Shown in pieces: positions 28,522-37,210 of a DNA stretch of 64,000 bases (positions are counted from its first letter, which is position 1; each line of letters begins with the position of its first letter). Origin of the DNA: Siderastrea siderea. Its lineage: Eukaryota; Cnidaria; Anthozoa; Scleractinia; Rhizangiidae. Both the position numbers and the translations under genes were made by a program. The notes below the pieces were generated by a model that did not search any database, was not told the DNA's origin, and was given only the letters and a program-made list of their open reading frames with translations. The stretch lies in the NCBI GenBank assembly GCA_964030785.1, contig OZ034970.1, positions 2,053,911 to 2,117,910 on the forward strand, in the 5' to 3' direction.

Positions 28522-29428
28522 AAGACTGTGTATGACGTCGTGGAATGGGTTGAAAAAATAGCAACCCTCAAAAGTATTTCTTCTACCAAATTGCGAAAGT
28601 GAAACTCTGCAAATAGTGATCTGGGAAATGAAAAATTGTGACCCCCAACTCAAAATTGCTTTCAAGTAGATATCCCGGGAGGATGTTCGAAAATACCCAT
28701 TATTGAGGTCGTAACTTCATTGTTGCCATGGTAACAGCGAACGTTTGTTGACGCCCGAGAAACCAATTTTGAGCTAAAAAAACTGTTGTGAAAACTGTAA
28801 TGGCGAATTAACTACACGGTGCCACGGCCATTTTTATCCGTGAGAGAAACAAGCCGTACATTTCTCTCAATTAATATCTCCAAAAGTACACCAGTTCTAG
28901 CATTGGAACTTCATGGATAGCTTGCAACAGACATTGAAGTTACTAAATCTGTAAATTTCTCGGCGAAAACAAATAAGCCCGCCCTGCTGTCTGTCGTAAC
29001 CTGTCCATGTAATTTCAATGCTAGAAGTGATATACCTTCCGAGATATTAAAAGGAACGTACTGCTTGTTTTACTCACGCATGAAAATGGCCGAGGCACGG
29101 TGTGGTTAATTCGCCATTTTTTTTCTGTAAATGTAATGAAAAGCCATATACACGGAAGGAAACTAGAATAGTGGTTTTACGTTTGTCCCAAGTCTCGAGT
29201 TGTAGTGTTTTAAAATTCTTGACTTCAGAAATAACGTTTTAAATTTTACAGTTTTCATAACAGTTTTTTAGTTCAAAATTAGGTTCTAGGACGTCAACAA
29301 CAGTAATTATGGCCATTTTCGAACATACTCCCTGGATATCTACTTGCACGCAATATTGAGTTGGGGGGTGGGGGTTCAAAATTTTTCATTTCTCACTTTG
29401 TTCGATTCTTACAGAGAATTGCTCTTAA
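28522..29428. mobile_element. Dispersed TIR element, short copy
   Basis: Shares its inverted arms (about 28,622-28,700 and 29,306-29,392) and its flanking sequence with the longer element at 5,866-8,162. It lacks most of the interior. No coding capacity. Confidence 0.55.
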
Positions 29429-30102
29429 GGTGGCTGAACATAGTTTTAGAAGATTTGAGAACCTGTACTTCATCATGACGTCTCATTTAAATGCTTACAG
29501 CTAATGAACCCATACTTGGCATACATATTATACAATACTGCTGAAGTCAATTTTCGAAGTTGGTTTTCGTATAGTGGGCCGTTTCCATGGCAACGGAACA
29601 GATCAAATTAACTTAAAATCAACTTAAAAAGAGATTTTTTTCCCTTTTGCGAAAAATCCACTCAATAGATGTTTATTTAAAATTGCACACATGTAAATGG
29701 CTCGAGACATCTTTATGGCAGAAACTACACATGATTCTGACAGAGAGCTTTTTATTTCTTTACAAAAATGATGTTCTACTTAATTCTGAGTCATATTGTT
29801 GATTTCCTCTGTCAGCTTTTCATTTTTTTGCTTTAGGTGTCTGATCCGTTACATTGTCTAAAAGCATGCAAAAATTTATCAATTTCTAATGACGGGATTT
29901 TGAAAAAATTCAATTTGTTTACATAACGAAACGCTCACAATTTTCGCACATAGTGCGCATGCGCAGCATTTGGTTGGTTTGAATGTTTATTTCGCCCAGC
30001 GCAGCGTGTTCACGGTAAAACTAGAGAGAAAACTAATATAACTTCAAGGTTTAGTAACCGATACCGTAGGCAAACGAACTTTAAAATGATTAAGAAGTAC
30101 AT
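29429..30102. other. Non-coding, downstream of the transposase-like exon 3
   Basis: AT-rich sequence with no frame that continues the Mutator-like domain gene. The next exon, if any, was not located. Confidence 0.4.
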
Positions 30103-30491
30103 TTAAGGCGAAAACATCGGAAGTTCCACAAGGGCGGCAAGACGACCTGTTTTGTCGAAGTTGGCGGATTTGCGAGTATCGCAAGAAGACCTTGCAACAC
30201 CTACGGCAACACCTATTTCCCGTTCACGACGTTTGTAGGCACTTTTGTTTATTGAGGGTACGTCAAGTGATGGTAAGAAACTTTTAATGTGGCTGTACCC
30301 TATGCCATTGTCAATTGCTCCAAGAGCAATTCTAGAATTGACGTCGTATGGCTGAGGCCCACGCTTGCCAAATTGATGCTGTCTTGAGGTTTTAATTTTG
30401 TTGATATTTTTACAGGTTTGACAAACCACTGAGAAAATATTTGCACAGCCTTCTTTTTTCTCTTCCACTGAATTTGAAATACAAAAAGGTC
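30103..30491 (-). CDS. Mutator-like transposase-domain gene, exon 3
   Basis: The minus-strand exon begins after TTTTTAG at 30,492-30,498. Its frame stays open until a stop at 30,103. Near its start it has a Cys-x2-Cys pair (VVCQTC), then a region ending DVNSRIALGAIDNG, followed by a helical stretch with YKRREREIG and SSC. This order matches the Zn-binding and helical part of the Mutator-like transposase domain seen in many invertebrate multi-exon genes (Pfam-type Mutator domain, recognised by eye). The exon phase (G|GA, Gly) fits exon 2 at 52,538-52,655, with the Polinton between them. The true 3' splice point was not found. It may be a domesticated gene, a transposon gene or a decaying copy. 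Confidence 0.6.
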
Positions 30492-30718
30492 CTAAAAAGG
30501 AATTAAGGGTAAAAACTGTAACATTTGATAATTGTTAATTAATTAAAATATGTTGACAAGCCAGTATTTCAATTGTCTATCAGTTGTACATGTATGCACC
30601 CTTGGGTGTTGTGCAGTCATGCCAAGGGGACAAGTTACACACAAAGGGACTGGTCCCTTCAGAGTTTGATAAGTGGCATGGATATATATCTTTTGTCCTG
30701 GGGACTAGTGGCACGAAC

Positions 30719-30724
30719 AGTGCA
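30719..30724. repeat. Polinton target site duplication, left (AGTGCA)
   Basis: AGTGCA sits directly outside the left terminus and is repeated exactly at 52,204-52,209. Polintons generate 6-bp duplications on integration. Confidence 0.9.
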
Positions 30725-30784
30725 AGTAGTAATGTCGGCTCGTATGGGGGGCTTTGCCTCGTTTTGATGTAAGGATGACGTCAT

Positions 30785-31003
30785 AACCGGAAGCGGAAGT
30801 CACGTGTTTTTAAGAGGGGGAAACCGCTGACCAGTAAGGAAAAAAGGGATCGCGGGCTCATGCAACCGGAAGTCACGTGATTTGGAAAGGGAAACCGCTG
30901 ACCAGGGGGAAAAAAGGGATCGTGGGCTCATACAACCGGAAGTCACGTGATTTGGAAAGGGAAACCGCTGACGAGTAGGGAAAAGGGATCGTGGGCTCAA
31001 GGG
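30785..31003. repeat. Subterminal tandem repeats, left (3 units)
   Basis: Three direct units of 79, 70 and ~70 bp start at 30,785, 30,864 and 30,934. Each begins AACCGGAAG and contains TCACGTG, AAACCGCTGAC and GGGATCG(T/C)GGGCTCA. The mirror set is at 51,925-52,143. Each unit carries a perfect E-box CACGTG and an ETS-like CCGGAAG. Confidence 0.85.
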
Positions 31004-31493
31004 GAAGTAAACCCGCTGAGAAAACGCGGGCTCAAAGTCCAAAGTCCAATTTTGGGAACGGGGGTAACCCAGATATGATATGGGTTGGATATGGCACATC
31101 AAGCAAAATGGGAAAGAAAATATTTTAATGTGGCTTGCAGAGGATGAGAGTTCCATGTCACAAGGGGGAAGCATGGCGAAACAACATAAAAAAAATAATA
31201 AATACTTTATTGTCAAACTTTTTCACAACAAGTGAGAAAACAAAAATGAGTCCAAAGTCTAAACTGGATATGGTGGCTTGCGACGATGTCTGGAGGCATG
31301 ATTCCATGAAGAGAGGCACCTGGTAGAGGACGAGGGCACAATGACGAACTATGCAAGCCAGGCAGCGGCACGGAGTCCAAAGTTCAATGTCCTGGGAAGG
31401 AACACGCGCCCTGGGAAAGAGTATAAGTTGATCAGAAAAGTAATAATTTGCGAACAAATAATTCTGACCTAAAGCATGACCTTTGTATTTTAA

Positions 31494-32091
31494 AATGAAT
31501 GAAGCGTATCGGGTCGCCAAACAGAATTAGAAGAACATAGCTTTCCAATTGACAGTTGTAAAACAGAATTAAATTTATTCACAGTAAACAGATTGAATTT
31601 ACGACAAAATGTGTCAAATGTGTGCAACACTGTGCAATAATCTGTAAACAAAACCAAAAGAGAATTTCTAGTAGTTTCGAAGCGAACACGCGTCTCCAAT
31701 TACAAAATACAAAGCGACAAATAAAATAACAGCAATCAAAACAAATGAAAAATGCCGATCAACGATTAAATGAATTTGCCTAGCGAACTTAAAATGAATG
31801 AAGCGTATCCGGTCGCCAAACAGAATTAGAAGAACATAGCTTTCCAATTGACAGTTGTAAAACAGAATTAAATTTATTCACAGTAAACAGATTGAATTTA
31901 CGACAAAATGTGTCAAATGTGTGCAACGCTGTGCAATAATCTGTAAACAAAACCAAAAGAGAATTTCTAGTAGTTTCGAAGCGAACACGCGTCTCCAATT
32001 ACAAAATACAAAGCGACAAATAAAATAACAGCAATCAAAACAAATGAAAAATGCCGATCAACGATTAAATGAATTTGCCTAGCGAACTTAA
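31494..32091. repeat. 299-bp tandem duplication within left TIR
   Basis: Two almost identical 299-bp copies, mirrored at 50,837-51,434 in the right arm. Each contains the candidate splice acceptor and exon start of the TIR transcription unit. The 69-codon open frames inside are the exon and flank read through and are not supported as genes. Confidence 0.85.
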
Positions 32092-32772
32092 AGTGAAAGC
32101 ACAAATAGATAAACTAGATTTGCTTGAATCACGAAACAGAATTATAACTCTAAGTTTATACTAAAATGATACGCTTAATAAAACTATACAGTAATTAACG
32201 AGGTCAAGTACCTAATTTATAGGCGACCGATGGTAACCGGTAGATATGGAGTTCCGCTTTTAGGCTTGGCTAAATCTATATATTTTTTTTTAGCTGACAG
32301 TCAGAAAAAAATGATGCTTACTTTGCGTGGAGGTTTGCTTGTTGTTTTCAACAAGCCGCTCGCTTTCTTCTCGGCGAAAATACGAGTTGTCATCTCGTTT
32401 GTCTCACCGCGTTACAGTCAGCACATCGTTGGACTGTGGAAAAAAGAAATACAGAGAGTGAGTAAAAATAAATCAAATAGTCTTTCGGGTAGAAAAGGAT
32501 TTTTTCACAACAACGCGGGGAATGGGAAAACATTGCGAGCTAAACAGAACCGCTTCGGTTTTCAATTTTTTTTCGAGGCGACAAAAAATTAGTTTCATTT
32601 CGAAAAACAAAACTAGTAAACGAGTATTATAAGACACAGTGTTTTTTAATCGAAAAGTTCGTCGTTGTGGGAAAAACAGGCTAAACACTTCAATATTTTT
32701 AGCCGGCAGCAAAACACAACACTTACCTCGTGTTAAGCTTTCGCTGTTTTCAAAACATCCATTCGGCGGCTT

Positions 32773-32910
32773 CTACAGATAAAAATCTCCCACATTTTTC
32801 GCTGAAATCTTAGCTGTCATCGTTTTGTTTGTAAAGCCGAGGGTTGCTGGGGTAAAGCGATGAATAAATCTGTGAAAAAACTGTCGTAAGTCTCCCTGAC
32901 CTTCCTCCAT
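32773..32910 (-). CDS. Short ORF in first exon of left TIR transcription unit
   Basis: A 45-codon frame beginning ATGGAGGAAGG, 35-40 bp downstream of a TATATAAG box. It is the mirror copy of 50,018-50,155. It ends before the first predicted splice donor, so it may be a short upstream ORF or a small protein. No family recognised. Confidence 0.4.
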   Translation of the reverse strand: MEEGQGDLRQFFHRFIHRFTPATLGFTNKTMTAKISAKNVGDFYL

Positions 32911-32945
32911 CTTGAAAACAAGAAAGTTCGGGGGTAATTTTGCTG

Positions 32946-32987
32946 CTTATATAGCTAAACAGTGTGACGTCATTTGGTTGTGATTGG
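32946..32987 (-). promoter_or_regulatory. Left TIR promoter: TATA, CRE, CCAAT
   Basis: On the minus strand, CCAAT (32,987-32,983), a perfect TGACGTCA cAMP-response element (32,972-32,965) and TATATAAG (32,953-32,946) stand in the usual order. The direction is toward the left end of the element, and the site is a mirror copy of the one in the right TIR. Confidence 0.7.
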
Positions 32988-33256
32988 TCAGTCCCAGTCA
33001 GGCCATGGTCAAGGTCCAAGGCCATGGTCAAAGTATCAGCCGATCAGAAGCAGAGTTTCACAACAACGCGGGGAATGGGAAAACATTGCGAGCTAAACAG
33101 AACCGCTTCGGTTTTCAAATATTTTTTTTTTTTTTTTTTGAGGCGACAAAAAAAAAAATAGTTTCATCTCAACTCTCCAGAAAAAGTCAACGGACATGAC
33201 GTGGTTGTTTTTTTATACAGAAAGCGAATCATTAATTAAATCCTGGAGCACGTGGG

Positions 33257-33358
33257 ACATAGCCCGGTTAGCTCCAGAACAAGCTAACTACTTAGATTGA
33301 TTTGTTGAAAGAGATGAGGAATAAAAAGGGCTTACCGCTATCCCGTTTACTTGACATT

Positions 33359-33406
<48 letters not shown>

Positions 33407-33799
33407 ACTGCTTGCTGGCTTGGGAGTGAAAAAACGGGGAGTGGAGGCGGTTTTTTATAGAGATCCTCGCAAAGTATTGTGGGCCAACTAAGGAGGGGGG
33501 ATGATCAAGCAGAGCATGCTGGGCCAACTAGAGGGTGGGATGATCAAACAGGGTACCTAGGGGAGGGATGATCAACCTAGGGAGGAGGATCAAACAGAGC
33601 ACAGGGTGCCCCTAGGAGGGGTGGGAGAGGAGACAGAGCACGATCCGACTGAGCCAAGGGCGACGTGTTTTGTTTTTGTAAATAGACTTTGAACATTTTT
33701 TATTCCTGTTGAGTTTTGTATTGTGAGTCAAGGCTGCTGTGAGTCAAGAGACATTTATTTATGATCCACGTGCAAACTCAGTGTTGTCAGTTTTTATTT
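33257..33799. other. Unique left inner segment with GCTT repeat and candidate first exon
   Basis: Contains a (GCTT)n microsatellite at 33,359-33,421 and degenerate GATGATCAA-type repeats at 33,480-33,600. On the minus strand a CTATAAAAAAC box (33,460-33,449) lies ~95 bp upstream of an ATG near 33,354. A splice donor GCG/GTAAGC follows within 20 bases. This suggests a short first exon of a transcript running into the left TIR. The 79-codon minus-strand frame across the GCTT tract is a repeat artefact. Confidence 0.4.
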
Positions 33800-34153
33800 T
33801 TTAATTAAAAAAGAGTTGATGTTACAAATGGTTGTTCGTGTTCTTTGCCACGCTGGGTGGGGCACTCCTTTTTACAATTGAAAAAGATATCTACAGTTTG
33901 AAAAAATAAAAAAACTAAAAGAAAGCTATGTACAATTGGAAAAATAAAAATTGAAAAAGAAAGCTATATACAATTGGAAAAAATAAAAACTAAAAAATAA
34001 AAACTAAAAAATTACAAATGAAAGTCTTCCAGTTCCATACGTAATTGATCAATGTTCTCGGGTAGACAGAAGGTGCGGTTGAACAAGGCTTGAATTTCTG
34101 CTCGGGTTTTCGCGTCCACATCACGGGATCCCACGATAGCGCTGCTTTGATGA
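33800..34153. repeat. Fossil inner inverted repeat (left), with SLOG-gene tail
   Basis: This stretch is a diverged reverse complement of about 48,110-48,455. It carries TTAATTAAAAAAGAGTTGATGTTAC, the GCCACGC.GGGTGGGGC word, A-rich GAAAGCTATGTACAATTGG repeats, and the last ~49 codons of the SLOG-like gene with a few changes (for example Asp-Ala-Lys for Asp-Glu-Lys). It lies well inside the present TIR, so it records an older inverted duplication. Confidence 0.85.
34012..34153 (-). pseudogene. Truncated 3' fragment of the SLOG-like gene
   Basis: In one minus-strand frame it encodes the C-terminal ~47 residues of the protein at 47,564-48,256, including SSAIVGSRDVD and the terminal MELEDFHL. There is no start and no N-terminal domain. 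It abuts and interrupts the polymerase N-terminal fragment in a different frame. Confidence 0.85.
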
Positions 34154-34813
34154 AGGTTTGGTTCCCTGAGGCGCATGATGGACTTGAGTAATGGACAATT
34201 GAAAGGAATCGTCCATTTCAAATTGTTCGTTGCTGTTGAGGGCTTGGGCTAAACGGTGGAACAAGGCCTCCACACGGTCCCCGCCTTCACGCCATTCTCC
34301 TGCTCGCAATCCCCAGCCCTGGAAGTTGTTGTGCAGGCGGTTTGAACCGATGGTTAAGTAGAGGCGATCTTGATCGTGGAGCTCAGGTGTGGTGGTGGTT
34401 AACACTTGATTCACCGCTCGACGTAACCCCTCTTCTAGAGCTTGAGTAATGTTCTGATTGGGAATGAAATTCCCCCTTTGACGTAACTGGGTATTGAAAT
34501 GACGTTCACGTACTCCCAGACGGTTGCTCAAACGGTCGACATAGGGTTGGAGTTCAAAGTCAAACGTTCCCTCATCCAAACCTCCTGCTCCACTTTGTTG
34601 AAGGAGATTGGTTTGAAACGCGTGTTGCCGTTCGAAACGATCCAAGGCCTCTTGACAGATGTCGTCACTGTCCACCATCTCATCAGGGGAATTCGCTGCC
34701 GTCTCTTCTTCTCTCTCAGAGTCCGAGGTGTTCAGGCCTAGTAACGTCAAGGTCTCTTGAGTGGTCAGGCCACTTGGGCCTGGTTCCTCCTCCTCCTCTT
34801 GGTGAGAGGACAT
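34121..34813 (-). pseudogene. Polinton DNA polymerase B, N-terminal fragment only
   Basis: A 230-codon frame starts at an ATG ~33 bp below a TATAAAAAA box (34,854-34,846). It has an acidic, Ser-rich N-terminus with a PGPSG motif. A conserved region follows with RLYLTIGSNRLHNN, WGLRAGEW, RVEALF and LNSNEQFEMDDSFQLSITQV, which I recognise as the region preceding the exonuclease and polymerase domains in cnidarian and other animal Polinton polymerases. Full-length proteins of this type run to roughly a thousand residues or more. Here no ExoI-III, TPR or polymerase motifs follow. At about 34,150-34,165 the sequence switches to an inverted copy of the SLOG gene tail, out of frame, and stops at 34,121. 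The promoter looks intact, so a truncated product could still be made. Confidence 0.72.
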
Positions 34814-34845
34814 GATCAGATGAACCAGCTGGAGGTCAGTGCTCG

Positions 34846-35034
34846 TTTTTTATAGAGAAACAAAGGGTCACGTGAAAGGGTAAGGAACCAATGAGAGAAA
34901 GGACCCATGGTGCTTTGGGAGGGGAAGGGGTGGGGGGACCCCCCTCCCCCCTCCCTAGATGACCCACTATGCAATGCGGGGAATGATCCCAGAGACTATA
35001 AAACAGATCGAACCTCGAGGTGAGTCATCTCAAG
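34846..35034. promoter_or_regulatory. Divergent promoter between polymerase stub and acidic gene
   Basis: A minus-facing TATAAAAAA (34,854-34,846) serves the polymerase stub. A plus-facing CTATAAAAC (34,992-35,000), ~35 bp above the ATG at 35,035, serves the acidic gene. A CACGTGA E-box lies at about 34,871, and a G/C-rich tract spans 34,918-34,955. Confidence 0.55.
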
Positions 35035-35484
35035 ATGGCCTCTAGTCCTGAGAAGCTGCTCGAAGCATTCGAAGACTTTGAACAAGATTTAGAAGTGGAA
35101 GACATCTTGAAGAAAGTGAAGGAGGAGTGTGTGCTCGACGACGAAGACATTCGGGAGTTTGGAGAAAAGTTAAAGGAGAGAGAAAGACAGAAACAGGCAG
35201 CCCATACGAACGTATCGCCCAGGGAGTCCTTTGTTCAGCTCCTTAATGAGGACTCTCGTACTCTGCTTGATTTGGATTCGGGGGCCATGCAAGTCGCGGA
35301 ACCCCCTGACTTGGACGACCTTTCCTTTTTGCAGAACATATCGCCTGACGAGTGGGCCGAGGTGCTGAAGGATGTCGAGGATTCTTCTTCCCTTGATTTG
35401 GAACCATTGCTGCCCCCCGAAGACCTCGTTCATGACATGTCCTCCGATGAGGGCGTTGATTTATTGTATGATTTAGTGACTTAG
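35035..35484 (+). CDS. Acidic unknown protein (149 aa)
   Basis: One of only two genes on the plus strand inside the element. An in-frame GTG 15 bases upstream extends the frame, but ATG at 35,035 is the likely start, ~35 bp from the TATA box. The product is strongly acidic, with a charged N-terminal half (EDFEQDLEVEDILKKVKEE and a Lys/Arg/Glu stretch) likely to be helical or coiled coil. The C-terminal half is rich in Asp, Leu and Pro (LLPPEDL, DMSSDEGVDLLYDL). The tail resembles acidic transactivation segments. That and its divergent position beside the polymerase stub suggest a regulatory or early protein, but no family was recognised. Confidence 0.7.
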   Translation: MASSPEKLLEAFEDFEQDLEVEDILKKVKEECVLDDEDIREFGEKLKERERQKQAAHTNVSPRESFVQLLNEDSRTLLDLDSGAMQVAEPPDLDDLSFLQNISPDEWAEVLKDVEDSSSLDLEPLLPPEDLVHDMSSDEGVDLLYDLVT

Positions 35485-35840
35485 ACTCTGAACATTCGTC
35501 TCAGTATTTGGCAGAACATTGAATCGTCTCAGTATTTTGGCAGAACTTTTTTGAAATCGTATGACTATTTGGCAGAACATCTCTTAGTATTTGGCAGAAC
35601 ATTTTAGCAAGGGTACGTAACCCTGGATTCTTTTGGATGTTAGCGTAGCCCAAGCGGATGCCCTCATGCTTGTAGTAGTTTTCAATTTAGGCCTGTCTTT
35701 GTTCTTCTGTGTCTAGTCCGGCGGGTCACCCACTAGCTTCTTGTTTGATTTGGGGTAGAACATTGTATCACTGTGGTAGAACTAAAAATGAGACAGTGAT
35801 TGACATTTTCATTTTTTATTACTCAACATGTTATTAAATT
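35485..35840. other. Convergent intergenic region with short tandem motif
   Basis: Between the plus-strand acidic gene and the end of the minus-strand block. It holds five copies of AGTATTTGGCAGAACAT or close variants (35,498-35,603), then two looser GGTAGAAC copies near 35,755-35,785. No frame or RNA gene was seen. Confidence 0.6.
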
Positions 35841-36188
35841 TTACAATTTTAAACGTTTCTTGGCTTGCATGATTTTCTTGACCACCCGTTCCGTCTTGTT
35901 TTTCTTGCCGGGTAATCGATCAATGGCTTGGATCATCTTGGTATCGGCTTTCCATTTATCTTGCAAATTCTTGGCACGACTGTAATCAATGTCGTGTTGT
36001 TTAGCAATTTGGTCCAAACGATTGATCCCGGGATCCCCACGTTTCAGACGTTTAGCCAAATGGGTGCCAGGGCCCATGTACTGATAGCCAGGCCAATGAA
36101 ATTCTTTGCCAGTTTTCGCAATCCATTTTTGTACATCCAAGGCTCCTCCTCGTTGGGTGCGTCCCCTTCTCCTCCTCTTGGTGGGCAT
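35841..36188 (-). CDS. Basic protein with parvovirus-type phospholipase A2 motif (115 aa)
   Basis: The Arg-rich N-terminus (MPTKRRRRGRTQRGG) is followed by a PLA2-like core. This has a calcium-loop-like YMGPGT at residues 37-42 and a catalytic-type HDxxY, H65-D66-I-D-Y69, about 23 residues later. The C-terminus is Lys-rich. This matches the compact PLA2 domain of parvovirus VP1 (YxGxG plus HDxxY), which breaches endosomal membranes during entry. Related domains occur in some adintovirus/Polinton-like elements. Inference: a minor virion protein released by the element's protease at the GG site. It is the last gene of the minus-strand block, 3 bp beyond the stop of its upstream neighbour. Confidence 0.72.
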   Translation of the reverse strand: MPTKRRRRGRTQRGGALDVQKWIAKTGKEFHWPGYQYMGPGTHLAKRLKRGDPGINRLDQIAKQHDIDYSRAKNLQDKWKADTKMIQAIDRLPGKKNKTERVVKKIMQAKKRLKL

Positions 36189-36191
36189 GTT

Positions 36192-36830
36192 TTAGTCACT
36201 GTCGTCGTAATCCAATCGACGTCGTAACTTTTTACCTTGGGCCCAATCTTCCCAACCGGGTAAGGGTTTCAATCGTTCCACTTCTCGGGCGGGTGCTTTG
36301 CCTTTGCGACTCTCGGCTAACTTTTTTTCCAAAGCCTTGCGCTGTTCTCGAATGACTTCTAAACGTGACCGGCTATCCCCTCGACTGGTGGATGGGCTCC
36401 CTTTCTTAACAATGGGAATCTTACTGGTAGTGGCTGCTCCTTTGCCTTTCTTGGTTGCAGGCGTAATGGTGGGTTTGGGGGTCGACGGGCTGCCTTTTAT
36501 CATGCGCTTCAACCATTGTTCCACAGGTCCCGTCACCAAATCCCCGGCTTCTTCCTCACCTTCTTCGCCTGGTGGACCACCCGGGGCACCAACCCCCACC
36601 CCGCCAGGAAATTGACGAATGCGTTTGGTTAACTTGATTAATTCTTGACTCAACGGTTTGGTTTGAGCATTGACCAAGGCTGGGGGTAATTGAGGGTTGG
36701 CTAATAACACATGTTTTTGGGCGGCGAGCGTCGCGGCTTTGTTCAACAAGGCATTTTCGGTGAGTTCTCCTTTGTAATATTGAATGAGTTGTTCCAAGTC
36801 CTTTTGGGGAATCATGTAGACCTCGTCCAT
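36192..36830 (-). CDS. Unknown Polinton protein, helical N-terminus and basic Pro/Ser/Lys tail (212 aa)
   Basis: ATG at 36,830 is chosen over an upstream GTG. The N-terminal ~75 residues (MDEVYMIPQKDLEQLIQYYKGEL onward) are predicted helical. A Gly/Pro/Glu linker (GGVGVGAPGGPPGEEGEEE) follows. The C-terminal half is rich in Lys, Arg, Ser and Thr, with a charged helical segment near residues 155-185 and an acidic end, DYDDSD. The layout is reminiscent of core or scaffold proteins. Similar N-termini accompany other animal Polintons in my recollection, but no function can be assigned. Confidence 0.6.
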   Translation of the reverse strand: MDEVYMIPQKDLEQLIQYYKGELTENALLNKAATLAAQKHVLLANPQLPPALVNAQTKPLSQELIKLTKRIRQFPGGVGVGAPGGPPGEEGEEEAGDLVTGPVEQWLKRMIKGSPSTPKPTITPATKKGKGAATTSKIPIVKKGSPSTSRGDSRSRLEVIREQRKALEKKLAESRKGKAPAREVERLKPLPGWEDWAQGKKLRRRLDYDDSD

Positions 36831-36892
36831 GGTCTTCCAATGCACGACAGCTGTCACAACAGGTGATATTTATGCTTCCATGTCTTGACACG

Positions 36893-37210
36893 TTAACGAA
36901 CACATTGACATAACACCTCGTGAAGTCCTTGAAACAACCCTTGTCCTTTTTGTCGGACTAACCACTGACGACGTTTTTTGACGGAATGTCGACGACGTCC
37001 CAAATCACGTAGTACCTTTTTATAGGGTTGAAGTTTAGCCAGCATGGGTGGGGTCACAGGAATCTTGTTTTTTAAAAAGTTCAACACCAGTTCACTCACA
37101 GCATTGATTTGATCGGCATTGGCATGTTGTAACAACTCTTGACGTTTGGAACCATTGGCTTCTTGTAACATGGACCGTAAAAACGGGAATTGACGTCGAA
37201 GACGTTTCAT
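36893..37210 (-). CDS. Small basic helical Polinton protein (105 aa)
   Basis: Its ATG overlaps the stop of the upstream gene as ATGA at 37,210-37,207, which fixes the start. A Leu/Lys-rich helical region is followed by YKKVLRDLGRRRHSVKKRRQ and a hydrophobic QKGQGLFQGL end. This arrangement (helices, a KxxLRxL segment, a lysine/arginine cluster, then a QKGG-like end) recurs in small proteins of animal Polintons and adintoviruses. Its role is unknown, probably core or scaffold. Total length matches that family. Confidence 0.65.
   Translation of the reverse strand: MKRLRRQFPFLRSMLQEANGSKRQELLQHANADQINAVSELVLNFLKNKIPVTPPMLAKLQPYKKVLRDLGRRRHSVKKRRQWLVRQKGQGLFQGLHEVLCQCVR

Larger units (their letters stand above)
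30725..33256. repeat. Polinton left terminal inverted repeat
   Basis: A reverse-complement copy of 49,755-52,203. Paired landmarks add to 82,928 throughout the outer ~2.3 kb, so there are no net indels there. Near the inner end the left arm is 83 bp longer. The excess (about 33,140-33,217) includes 32 bp identical to the 3' end of the penton-like gene at 48,479. The inner limit is CCTGGAGCACGTGGG at 33,242-33,256. Confidence 0.92.

Noticed and set aside
30800..31216. 138-codon frame in the left TIR and its mirror at 51,712-52,128
   Set aside because: It spans the subterminal tandem repeats, starts downstream of the poly(A) signal of the TIR unit and has repeat-derived composition (FPLSPRSLF repeats). 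No support as a protein.
31490..31998. Repeated 69-codon frames beginning METRVRFETTRN
   Set aside because: They arise from the 299-bp tandem duplication and cross a candidate splice acceptor; more likely exon plus intron than an ORF.
33361..33405. CRISPR-like array
   Set aside because: Four-base simple repeat without spacers; no CRISPR array or cas gene is expected or seen in this eukaryotic window.
33288..33527. 79-codon minus-strand frame with SKQA repeats
   Set aside because: The repeat is the translated GCTT microsatellite and the TATA box lies downstream of its ATG.
34121..34813. Intact small regulatory protein instead of a polymerase fragment
   Set aside because: Its conserved C-terminal region matches the polymerase N-terminal region and the frame ends in copied SLOG-gene DNA, so truncation is the better explanation.
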